Of a stretch of DNA of 6,940 nucleotides, positions 1-4,987 are shown one piece after another. Source of the stretch: an uncultured Collinsella sp. GTDB taxonomy: Bacteria; Actinomycetota; Coriobacteriia; Coriobacteriales; Coriobacteriaceae. The notes beneath the pieces were generated by a model. The model had not been told where the DNA came from and did not search any database. It saw only the letters and a program-made list of their open reading frames with translations. Each line of letters starts with the position of its first letter. The stretch's first letter is position 1. Both the position numbers and the translations under genes were made by a program. The stretch is from positions 1 through 6,940 of the forward strand of contig CAAEVD010000175.1 in NCBI GenBank assembly GCA_900759435.1. The letters run 5' to 3'.

Positions 1-303
1 CCGGTGGTGCTGGAGCCCATCGAGGAAATCACGGTGACTATCCCCGAGAGCTACGCCGGCGCCGTGATGGGCGACATCTCGGCCTCGCGTGGTCGCGTGA
101 CGGGCATGGAGACCGATGAGCGCGGCGACACCGTGGTCATTGCCCAGGCGCCGCTGGCCGAGCTGACGGATTACTCGACGCGCCTGCGCTCCATCACGCG
201 CGGCACGGGCGACTTTACCATGAAGCCCGCGGGCTATGAGCAGGTGCCCTATGACGTGCAGGCCAAGCTGGTCGAGCGCTATGAGGAGGGCCGCGCCAAG
301 TAG
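1..303 (+). CDS. Elongation factor G family protein, C-terminal fragment (5' end outside window)
   Basis: The reading frame is open from the first base and ends at TAG 301-303, so only the last 100 residues are present. They match the C-terminal part of EF-G: the start PVVLEPI is the family's junction into domain V, followed by the domain V pattern VMGDISASRGRVTGME and then LRSITRGTGDFTM. EF-G is the ribosomal translocation GTPase; domain V contacts the ribosome near the GTPase-associated centre. The GTPase domain is not visible. Canonical fusA normally lies before tuf in the str operon, whereas here a strong terminator and an unrelated opposite-strand gene follow. The tail is also looser than classic EF-G (TRGTGDF instead of TQGRGxF). 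I therefore infer an EF-G-like paralogue (fusA2 type) rather than the housekeeping copy, but cannot prove it from the fragment. The family call is firm; the paralogue assignment is moderate. Confidence 0.9.
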   Translation, partial: PVVLEPIEEITVTIPESYAGAVMGDISASRGRVTGMETDERGDTVVIAQAPLAELTDYSTRLRSITRGTGDFTMKPAGYEQVPYDVQAKLVERYEEGRAK

Positions 304-336
304 CGCGTGTCGTTGCCTGTAACATACATGCCGATG

Positions 337-373
337 AAAGGGCCGCTCTGGGCAATCCAGGGCGGCCCTTTTT
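337..373 (+). terminator. Intrinsic terminator of the EF-G-like gene
   Basis: A 12-bp stem pairs 340-351 with 357-368 around a 5-nt loop (GCAAT), with one G-T wobble at 347/361. It is followed by five T at 369-373 and preceded by AAA at 337-339, which can extend the stem. It lies 34 bases after the EF-G-like stop codon. On the minus strand the trailing tract is only TTT, so it may also weakly stop transcription from the convergent nuclease gene. Confidence 0.9.
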
Positions 374-433
374 GATCCCTTGGGGGCGGAGGAAAGCGGA
401 CCATTTTTTGGGTTACGGGCGGTGCGGTCGGCG

Positions 434-1417
434 CTAGTCTCCGGATGCCTGGTTGCGACCGGTGGCGTAGTCGATCTGCACATGCGGCTGCAGGTTGTAG
501 CAATATACGTGGAAACAGAGGGTCTTGCCGTGGTCCTCGACTGATTGCGCCTCAAGGCGTACGCCACGGCAGACAAGTTCCTCTTCGTTATACATGGGCG
601 TGACGCGGTAGAGCACATGGTTACCCGTATCGCGAATATAGTTGAGAATCTGCTCTTCAAACGGTAGCATGCCCGTCTCGTTGAGATAGCGCGTGCCGGT
701 GAGGAGATTCTTGCGGTTGGCGTTTTCGCCGCAGAGCGACCAGGCGATAAGGTGGCAGCGGTTGTAGAGGCTCTGGCCCGGAACAAAGTCATAGCGTTGC
801 TGGTGCCATCCGGCGGGGTGGATACGCGAGATATCGCCGCGCTTACCCTGACCGAGCGATTCGGGGCCCACGCAGGCGAGCGCCTTACGGGTGCGGCCCA
901 AGCTGTCGAGCTTGGTGAACTTCTTAAAGCAGTCCTCTTCTGTGGCGCGCTTGTATTCATCGAGCGTGAATGATGGCGTGCCGAGCGGGTGCGTGCTATC
1001 GGCGCGCAGGGCAACATAGGGGTTACCGGCGTAGTCGGGAATACTGCTGAGGTAAACGCCGCGGGCGCGGTCGAGATCGGGGTTTTCGACCTCGTCGATG
1101 GGGGTAGCGGTACTGTCGGCGGAGCCGTCGTCACCGGTGTCGGTTGCGGCGGAATCGGAGCCATCGCCAGAGACTTGGCTATTTTGAGAGTCCGAGGAGC
1201 TCGCTGTTCCCGATTCGAGTCGGGCAACCAGGTCTGCCTCGTCGTCGGTGCGGCTGGGACTCTCGTTTTGTTTCTCGGCCAGAGCTACCGCCTGCTCATC
1301 GCTTTGCGGCGACAGCAGCTTGGGCGCTCCGTCGAGCGACCCTGTGAACAGCGCAAACCCCAGCACCACGGCGGTGCCGATGGAAAGCACTTGCTTGTAG
1401 GCGGACTTGCGCGACAT
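434..1417 (-). CDS. Secreted DNA/RNA non-specific endonuclease (beta-beta-alpha metal type, EndA/NucA-like)
   Basis: The 327-residue protein has three parts. Residues 1-30 are a basic start followed by a hydrophobic stretch (about 9-27), acting as a signal peptide or N-terminal membrane anchor. Residues about 45-115 are a low-complexity linker rich in Ser, Asp, Gly and Thr. The nuclease domain runs from about 118 to 327. Its core is LYNRCHLIAWSLCGENANRK at 217-236: His222 corresponds to the catalytic His of the DRGH-type motif, and Asn237 in KNLLTGT is the likely metal-ligand Asn of the helix. The family cleaves DNA and RNA without sequence preference using Mg2+. Relatives include the pneumococcal DNA-entry nuclease EndA. 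The start is set by ATG 1417-1415 with AGGAG (1427-1423) five bases upstream. It is a single-gene unit, convergent with the EF-G-like gene. Location outside the membrane is inferred. DNA uptake, nutrient scavenging or escape from host DNA traps are all possible roles; nothing nearby (no com genes) decides between them. Confidence 0.88.
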   Translation of the reverse strand: MSRKSAYKQVLSIGTAVVLGFALFTGSLDGAPKLLSPQSDEQAVALAEKQNESPSRTDDEADLVARLESGTASSSDSQNSQVSGDGSDSAATDTGDDGSADSTATPIDEVENPDLDRARGVYLSSIPDYAGNPYVALRADSTHPLGTPSFTLDEYKRATEEDCFKKFTKLDSLGRTRKALACVGPESLGQGKRGDISRIHPAGWHQQRYDFVPGQSLYNRCHLIAWSLCGENANRKNLLTGTRYLNETGMLPFEEQILNYIRDTGNHVLYRVTPMYNEEELVCRGVRLEAQSVEDHGKTLCFHVYCYNLQPHVQIDYATGRNQASGD

Positions 1418-1557
1418 TGAGGCTCCTGGATGGACGGTTGGGAGTCTACCAGTCTAGCAGGAGCCGGCAGAGGCCGTCCCGCCGAACAAATACTCAAGAT
1501 TTGGAATAGGCGCTACTGATTCATTTGCCTCATATGGAGCTGCGGCGGTTGTGTATA

Positions 1558-1621
1558 TGGGGCTGTCCGGCGTTTCACCAGATAAAACCTGCCAAAATAA
1601 ACCTGTCCCTTATTGGCAGGT
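1558..1621 (-). repeat. REP-like hairpin repeat, copy A (GGGACAGG core on the minus strand)
   Basis: Positions 1566-1621 match the reverse complement of 4788-4843 at 52 of 56 bases, with an unbroken 33-base identical block (1578-1610). A shared GGGCT just outside (about 1560-1564) suggests the homology continues with small gaps. The unit folds as a 9-bp stem, ACCTGCCAA (1587-1595) with TTGGCAGGT (1613-1621). Three further pairs (TAA 1598-1600 with TTA 1610-1612) leave CCTGTCCC (1602-1609) in the apical loop. It lies in the gap downstream of larE and upstream of the nuclease gene. It lacks a T tract, so it is not an ordinary terminator. The second hairpin seen beside copy B is missing or too diverged here. 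Confidence 0.8.
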
Positions 1622-1657
1622 CAGTTAACGCAGTGCAGGTTGAGCATATGCGAGCGA

Positions 1658-1757
1658 GCGGGCTCCGGGTGCGGTAAGGTGACGTGAAACAAGCGGGCGC
1701 TGACCTTTTGGTCGCGCCCGTGAAGTTGAACGTCAGATTGCCGTGCCCGGAGCCCGC
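1658..1757 (+). ncRNA. Candidate structured RNA: about 100-nt rod-like hairpin of unknown family
   Basis: The segment folds on itself almost end to end. An outer 20-pair stem joins 1658-1677 to 1738-1757 with three G-U wobbles (1670/1745, 1671/1744, 1675/1740). A 2x2 purine internal loop (GG 1678-1679, GA 1736-1737) follows, then six pairs (1680-1685 with 1730-1735). Next come opposed GA/GA mismatches (1686-1687, 1728-1729), three pairs (1688-1690 with 1725-1727), a small internal loop, seven pairs (1694-1700 with 1714-1720), a bulged T1701, four pairs (1702-1705 with 1710-1713) and a TTTT loop. The three wobbles pair as RNA only on the plus strand; on the minus strand they would be A-C mismatches, so plus-strand transcription is favoured. 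There is no clear promoter and no T-tract terminator. It does not match signal recognition particle RNA (no GGAA-type apex). A DNA-level element such as a small transposon remnant is the main alternative. The lacking coding function of this gap is also consistent with an RNA or repeat role. Confidence 0.45.
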
Positions 1758-1770
1758 GCAGCGCCGAGCA

Positions 1771-1798
1771 GGTACGCCGTTTGTAAAACGGCGTAACC
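1771..1798 (-). terminator. Hairpin directly after the larE stop, possible weak terminator
   Basis: TACGCCGTTT (1773-1782) pairs perfectly with AAACGGCGTA (1786-1795) around a 3-nt loop. GG 1771-1772 can add two pairs with CC 1797-1798 across a bulged A, touching the larE stop codon (1800-1798). No T tract follows on the minus strand, so this would be an atypical terminator or a 3'-end stabilising hairpin. The position favours a 3'-end role. Confidence 0.45.
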
Positions 1799-2676
1799 TA
1801 AAGATTCATGTTGCCGCGGATGTAGGGGGTGACCTCGGGGGAGATGTGGCCGCAGCCCAGCTCGCGCAGCGCGGACTCGATGGCGGCGGGCAGCGGGGTC
1901 TTGCCTTCGGCATCGACGGCGGTACCGCCGAGGGCGGCAATCTTGGTGACATCTGCGGGAGCGGCTTCGATATGCATGCAGCCGCCGACCAAGCGCGCGC
2001 GTACCTGTGCCAGATCAAGATCGTGCAGGTAATCCTCGCAGGCGCGGATCAAATCGACCTTCTCGCGCGTAAGCTCCTCGCCCGTGGGGACGCGCGTGGC
2101 AAGACAGGCTCCCGCCGGCAGGCTCCAAACGGGATAGCCCCATGCACGCAACAGCTCGCGCTCTTCGTTCTTGGTAAAGCCGACCTCCATGAGAGGGGAG
2201 CGTACGCCGAGCTCTTCTGCCGCGCGCATGCCGGGACGGTAGTCACCGCGATCGCTTGCATTACTGCCATCGATGACGGTGGAAAAGCCCAGCGACTTGG
2301 CGTGGTTGACGATGGCGGTAAAGCCGGCCTGCTTGCAGTGGTAGCAGCGATTGGCGTCGTTGCAGGCTACTTGGGGGAGCTGCAGCTGATCGACCGAAAG
2401 ATTGAGCACGGGGAGCTTAAAATGCGGCCCCTCATTGGTTTGCCCGTCAACGGATCGCTCAAACGAGGTTTGTTCGGGCGTGCCGATGAGCGGCGTGGTG
2501 AGGTGAACGAGAAGCGTGCTGGCAGGCATAATGCGGGCGCAGACCGCGGCCAAAAAGCTGCTATCGACGCCACCGGAAAAGCCGATGGCGACGCGTCCGT
2601 ATGCCAAAAGCAACTGCTCGAGCGTCGCGAGTTTGTCCTGAAGCTCCTCTGCAGGTGCAGTAGTGTCTGAAAGCAT
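1798..2676 (-). CDS. larE: ATP-dependent sacrificial sulfur transferase, LarE family
   Basis: The 292-residue protein is a PP-loop ATP pyrophosphatase of the LarE family. In the known pathway LarE activates the carboxylates of a pyridinium dicarboxylate nucleotide (made by LarB) with ATP and inserts sulfur; LarC then adds nickel to form the pincer cofactor of lactate racemase LarA and related enzymes. Visible motifs are the PP-loop SGGVDSS (34-40), NRCYHCK (109-115), DGSNASD (136-142), YRPGMRA (146-152) followed by LGVRSPL, and PAGACLATR (187-195). Cys191 corresponds by motif to the sacrificial Cys176 of the Lactobacillus plantarum enzyme, and Arg226/Arg228 resemble its phosphate-binding arginine pair. 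I cannot assign the extra cysteines of the iron-sulfur type with confidence; Cys233 is the only nearby candidate. The start is ATG 2676-2674 with AAGGA (2688-2684) seven bases upstream. No larA, larB or larC is in the window, so the cofactor client is unknown. The gene stands alone and is divergent from the HAD gene. Confidence 0.9.
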   Translation of the reverse strand: MLSDTTAPAEELQDKLATLEQLLLAYGRVAIGFSGGVDSSFLAAVCARIMPASTLLVHLTTPLIGTPEQTSFERSVDGQTNEGPHFKLPVLNLSVDQLQLPQVACNDANRCYHCKQAGFTAIVNHAKSLGFSTVIDGSNASDRGDYRPGMRAAEELGVRSPLMEVGFTKNEERELLRAWGYPVWSLPAGACLATRVPTGEELTREKVDLIRACEDYLHDLDLAQVRARLVGGCMHIEAAPADVTKIAALGGTAVDAEGKTPLPAAIESALRELGCGHISPEVTPYIRGNMNL

Positions 2677-2699
2677 GAAACGATCCTTACCATTGAGTA

Positions 2700-2738
2700 C
2701 TCGGTTGAAAACTATAATCCTACCGAGCTGCCTGTCAT
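2700..2738 (-). promoter_or_regulatory. Probable larE promoter with flanking inverted repeat
   Basis: On the minus strand ATGACA (2738-2733) and TATAGT (2716-2711) are separated by 16 bases and lie about 35 bases before the larE start, a fair match to a housekeeping promoter. CTCGGT (2700-2705) and ACCGAG (2722-2727) form a 6-bp inverted repeat that brackets the -10 box, so a repressor could bind here. The inverted repeat is short and could be chance. Confidence 0.4.
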
Positions 2739-2770
2739 AAGACCTCTACCTATGTAACGAAAGTGCAATA

Positions 2771-2788
2771 TGCTATATACGTTATATA
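2771..2788 (+). promoter_or_regulatory. Candidate HAD-gene promoter, AT-rich extended -10
   Basis: TGCTATATA (2771-2779) fits an extended -10 box (TGnTATAAT type), about 65 bases before the gene start. A second TATATA lies at 2783-2788, giving the near-symmetrical block TATATACGTTATATA (2774-2788). No good -35 box is visible. This AT-rich island stands out against the GC-rich surroundings, as promoters do in such genomes. Confidence 0.35.
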
Positions 2789-2843
2789 CAAGTTTGTAAA
2801 GTGCGGTAGAGTGGCAGTAATGCAATCCGGTGAGGGGGCCGAT

Positions 2844-3494
2844 ATGATCAAGGCTGTTATTTTTGACATGGACGGAACGCTGGTCGATACCGAGCGTTTA
2901 GGCATCAAGGCATGGAAGGCGGGCGCTGCCGAGCTGGGGATCGCGATTGATGATGCTCTGATCCATCAGTTTATCGGCCGCACGCTGCCCGATGTCATGG
3001 ACATCCTTGATGAACATTACGGTAGTCGCGAAACCGCCGAGGCGATCTATGTCCGCCACAAGGAGATTCGCGACGAGATAGTCAAGACCGAACTGGAGCT
3101 TAAGGCCGGCGCCGCCGAGTGTCTAGACGAGCTGCTGGCTGCGGGCTATCACGTGGGCCTTGCGACGTCGTCGCGCCACGTTACGGCGGAGCGCAACCTT
3201 AAGATGGTCGGCCTCTTTGACAAGTTTGAAACGGTGACCTGTGGCGAGGACGTCGTGCACGGCAAGCCCAACCCTGAGATGTACCTTCTTGCCTGCGAGC
3301 GCGCGGGCTTCGCTCCCGAGGAATGTGCCGTGGTCGAGGATTCGCGCAACGGCTGCGTCTCGGGCATCACGGCCGGCTGCCATGTCTTTGCCGTTCCCGA
3401 TATCGTGCCGCTGCCGCAGGACGTGGTGGATGGCTGCGAGGCCGTGCTCGATACGTTGTTCGATCTGACGGCAGCGGTCAAGGCCGTACACTAG
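2844..3494 (+). CDS. HAD-superfamily hydrolase, beta-phosphoglucomutase/phosphatase-like (subfamily IA)
   Basis: The 216-residue protein has every HAD motif. Motif I is FDMDGTLVDTE (7-17), with nucleophile Asp8 and acid/base Asp10. Motif II is LATSSRHV (107-113 region). Motif III is HGKPNPEMY with Lys141. Motif IV is VVEDSRNG (163-170), with Glu165 and Asp166 binding Mg2+. Residues about 16-85 form the helical C1 cap that covers the active site and sets specificity. Length and layout are those of soluble cytoplasmic PgmB/YcjU/GPH-type enzymes that act on small phosphorylated sugars or similar metabolites; the substrate cannot be read from the sequence. I chose ATG 2844 because GAGGGGG (2832-2838) sits five bases upstream and HAD proteins start just before motif I. 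Longer in-frame starts at 2763 (GTG) or 2820 (ATG) would add non-conserved residues and cover the probable promoter. It is a single-gene unit that ends at a strong terminator. Confidence 0.92.
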   Translation: MIKAVIFDMDGTLVDTERLGIKAWKAGAAELGIAIDDALIHQFIGRTLPDVMDILDEHYGSRETAEAIYVRHKEIRDEIVKTELELKAGAAECLDELLAAGYHVGLATSSRHVTAERNLKMVGLFDKFETVTCGEDVVHGKPNPEMYLLACERAGFAPEECAVVEDSRNGCVSGITAGCHVFAVPDIVPLPQDVVDGCEAVLDTLFDLTAAVKAVH

Positions 3495-3536
3495 GCAATT
3501 GCGGCGTTGAAGCGAGCGATTGCCCACGTTTGCGTT

Positions 3537-3578
3537 TAAGCAAAAGGGGCCCGGCAATGGTCGGGCCCCTTTTGCTTA
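3537..3578. terminator. Bidirectional intrinsic terminator between HAD gene and lacI-type gene
   Basis: A continuous 19-bp stem pairs 3537-3555 with 3560-3578 (one G-T wobble at 3554/3561) around an AATG loop. AAAA at 3542-3545 and TTTT at 3570-3573 lie within the arms, giving a T-rich descending arm on either strand. It sits between convergent stop codons (3494 on plus, 3608 on minus), so it most likely ends both transcripts. Confidence 0.9.
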
Positions 3579-3607
3579 GGCGGAGTTTTGGCATACTGGC
3601 CGACGTG

Positions 3608-4720
3608 CTATAGATACGCGCCGAGGTTGATGGCCGTAGCGTCGGTCTGGGTGTTTGCCTGGGTGCTGGCGCGCTCCAGTAGGAACGGCCGCACGAGTTC
3701 TTGGCGGTTGATATCCTCGGCGGCCGTGACTGTGGTAACGGTGCGCACTGCAGAGCCGACGCGGATATGCTTGGTCTTTGTCGGGACCTTGTTCTCGATT
3801 TGCTCCATCAGCAGTTGGACACCCTTGCGGCCAATTTCGTAACCCGGCGGTGCCACCGTGGTGAGGGGGACCGACCCGCTCCAAGCGAGTGGGTTGCCGT
3901 CGCATCCGGCCACGCGAACCTGCTCGGGGACGGAGATGCCTTTGTCGACCAATGCCGAGATAACGCTCGAGGCCAACACGTCGGTCAGGCCGACGACAAA
4001 ATCGGGGCGTTCGTCGGCAGGGCGCCCGGCAATCTGAGCGCCAATGCTGTAGCCGTCGGCTGCGGTATTCCACTCTCCGGCGTCAATGACTTCAATTTTG
4101 ATATCGGGATGCAGGGCGAGGGCCTTGTGAATGCCAAGTACGCGCAGGGTGAGCTGCACAAATGCTGCTCTGCCCACAACGGTGATATGGCGCGCGCCGC
4201 GGGCGATGGCGAGCTCGGCGATGATGCGGCCTTGTGCCTCGTTGTCGACTGCCACGTAGTAACCGGGCGCGGAGCAATGGATGTCCAGGTGGACAATCGG
4301 CACAGGCATCTTGGTCATAGCGGGGTGCCAGTCGGGGGATGCCATGGGCTGAACCATGACGCCGGACATTTGCGTGCCCATAAAGTAGCGCAGGTAATGG
4401 TCCTGGAGAATATCGTCGTTATCGGCGTTGGCGATGAGCAGGTCGTAACCGTGCTTGCGGGCCTCGTTATGGGCGCCGCTGGCAATTTGGAGCGAAAAAC
4501 CGTGGTTGAGACGGGGGAGCACCAAGCCAAAGGACTTGGTGGCGCCGCCCGCGAGCTGACGGGCGCTTTGGTTGGGCAGGTAGCCAAGGCGATTGATGGT
4601 CTCGTTAATGAGCTTGAGGGTCTCGGGGCGCAGCTTTTCGGGATGGTTGAGCGCGTTGGAAACCGTGCCCAACGAAACCCCGGCCTCGCGCGCGACGTCG
4701 CTGATTTTTACCTTTGCCAT
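3608..4720 (-). CDS. LacI/GalR-family transcriptional regulator
   Basis: The 370-residue protein starts with the classic LacI helix-turn-helix: VKISDVAREAGVSLGTVSNA (4-23). The hinge follows, ending RLGYLPNQSARQLAG (44-58). Residues about 62-340 form the periplasmic-binding-protein-like effector domain, with typical signatures such as AVDNEAQGR (157-165) and VRVAGCDGNPLA (268-279). Family members dimerise and bind palindromic operators; a sugar or related metabolite usually changes affinity. The usual family end (LLERAST, 347-353) is followed by a 17-residue Thr/Gln/Ala-rich tail not typical of the family. The start is ATG 4720-4718, with AAAGGGG (4732-4726) five bases upstream. A longer in-frame TTG start at 4786 coincides with the probable -35 box and is rejected. 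The gene is divergent from glmS and no sugar transporter or catabolic operon is adjacent, so its ligand and targets are unknown. Autoregulation or control of glmS is possible but unproven. Confidence 0.95.
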   Translation of the reverse strand: MAKVKISDVAREAGVSLGTVSNALNHPEKLRPETLKLINETINRLGYLPNQSARQLAGGATKSFGLVLPRLNHGFSLQIASGAHNEARKHGYDLLIANADNDDILQDHYLRYFMGTQMSGVMVQPMASPDWHPAMTKMPVPIVHLDIHCSAPGYYVAVDNEAQGRIIAELAIARGARHITVVGRAAFVQLTLRVLGIHKALALHPDIKIEVIDAGEWNTAADGYSIGAQIAGRPADERPDFVVGLTDVLASSVISALVDKGISVPEQVRVAGCDGNPLAWSGSVPLTTVAPPGYEIGRKGVQLLMEQIENKVPTKTKHIRVGSAVRTVTTVTAAEDINRQELVRPFLLERASTQANTQTDATAINLGAYL

Positions 4721-4755
4721 AGCGGCCCCTTTGATGCGTTTCAAGTACAAGCCAG

Positions 4756-4786
4756 ATTGTAGCATCGCCCGCCTCTGAGGTGTCAA
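4756..4786 (-). promoter_or_regulatory. Probable promoter of the lacI-type gene
   Basis: On the minus strand a perfect TTGACA (4786-4781) and an extended -10 TGCTACAAT (hexamer TACAAT, 4761-4756) lie upstream of the ATG at 4720. The 19-base spacing is longer than ideal, which the TGn extension may offset. The first bases of the -35 box overlap the outer arm of the REP-like hairpin that begins at 4785. Confidence 0.55.
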
Positions 4787-4888
4787 AACCTGCCAATTAG
4801 GGACAGGTTTATTTTGGCAGGTTTTATCTGGGCAAACGCTGGAGCCCAGGCCACCACAAAGGCGCCTGTCCCCATTGTGGTGGTTTGG
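4785..4888. repeat. REPIN-like composite: three adjacent hairpins, including repeat copy B
   Basis: Hairpin 1 is a perfect 12-bp stem, AAAACCTGCCAA (4785-4796) with TTGGCAGGTTTT (4814-4825), with GGGACAGG (4800-4807) in a 17-nt loop. Positions 4788-4843 are the inverted match of copy A at 1566-1621 (52/56). Hairpin 2 is CTGGGC (4828-4833) with GCCCAG (4844-4849). Hairpin 3 is CCACCACAA (4851-4859) with TTGTGGTGG (4875-4883), extendable outward by five pairs (two G-T) to 4846-4888, with CCTGTCCC (4865-4872) in its loop. Hairpins 1 and 3 have unrelated stems but share the same loop core in opposite orientation. Two inverted REP units with a spacer is the plan of REPINs, which are mobilised in trans by RAYT (IS200/IS605-like) transposases; no such gene is in the window. 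It lies between divergent genes, so it is not a terminator. Confidence 0.7.
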
Positions 4889-4911
4889 ACCGGCTGGACG
4901 TGTGTGTATCG

Positions 4912-4950
4912 AGTGGTATCCAAGTTAAGATACCACTTCTGGTATATCAG
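4912..4950 (+). promoter_or_regulatory. Operator-like cluster of TGGTAT half-sites upstream of glmS
   Basis: AGTGGTATC (4912-4920) and GATACCACT (4929-4937) are perfect 9-bp inverted arms with an 8-base spacer. They are followed by CTGGTATATCAG (4939-4950), itself one base from a perfect palindrome. TGGTAT thus occurs three times in alternating orientation, and the two site centres are 20 bases apart, about two helical turns. The half-site AGTGGT resembles the dre element bound by DasR and the sites of NagR/YvoA, GntR-family regulators of amino-sugar genes, although classical sites have abutting half-sites. The location before glmS fits that reading. The regulator itself is not in the window. 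Confidence 0.55.
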
Positions 4951-4957
4951 CTTGCGC

Positions 4958-4987
4958 TTGCGTGAGTACAATACTCGAACGTTATAC
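4958..4987 (+). promoter_or_regulatory. Candidate glmS promoter
   Basis: TTGCGT (4958-4963) and TTATAC (4982-4987) are 18 bases apart, about 60 bases before the glmS start. A second possible -10, TACAAT (4967-4972), is embedded in the small palindrome GAGTACAATACTC (4964-4976) but lacks a good -35; at usual spacing its -35 would overlap the CTGGTATATCAG site. Either promoter would be within repressor reach of the half-site cluster. Confidence 0.35.

Noticed and set aside
374..433. Possible small gene or extra terminator between the EF-G terminator and the nuclease stop
   Set aside because: Only 60 bases with no start/ribosome-binding-site pair and no stem; a T6 run near 404-409 is not preceded by a hairpin.
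1658..1757. Signal recognition particle (4.5S-type) RNA as identity of the rod
   Set aside because: The size is similar, but the apical domain lacks the GGAA-type tetraloop and the conserved asymmetric loops; the apex here is GACC-TTTT-GGTC.
1684..2670. A 328-codon plus-strand open frame across larE
   Set aside because: It is antisense to a well-supported larE, its composition is shadow-like (Ala/Gly/Arg-rich), and its start lies inside the rod structure without a convincing ribosome binding site.
2763..2843. Longer N-terminus for the HAD protein (GTG 2763 or ATG 2820)
   Set aside because: The added residues are unlike the family, the upstream starts lack a good ribosome binding site, and the stretch holds the AT-rich promoter candidate. 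ATG 2844 has GAGGGGG five bases upstream.
3701..4762. A 353-codon plus-strand open frame opposite the LacI-family gene
   Set aside because: It is an antisense shadow with no recognisable domain; the minus-strand protein has a full helix-turn-helix and effector domain.
4721..4786. Longer N-terminus for the LacI-family regulator (TTG at 4786)
   Set aside because: The TTG is part of the TTGACA -35 box, and LacI proteins begin just before the helix-turn-helix. ATG 4720 has AAAGGGG at good spacing.
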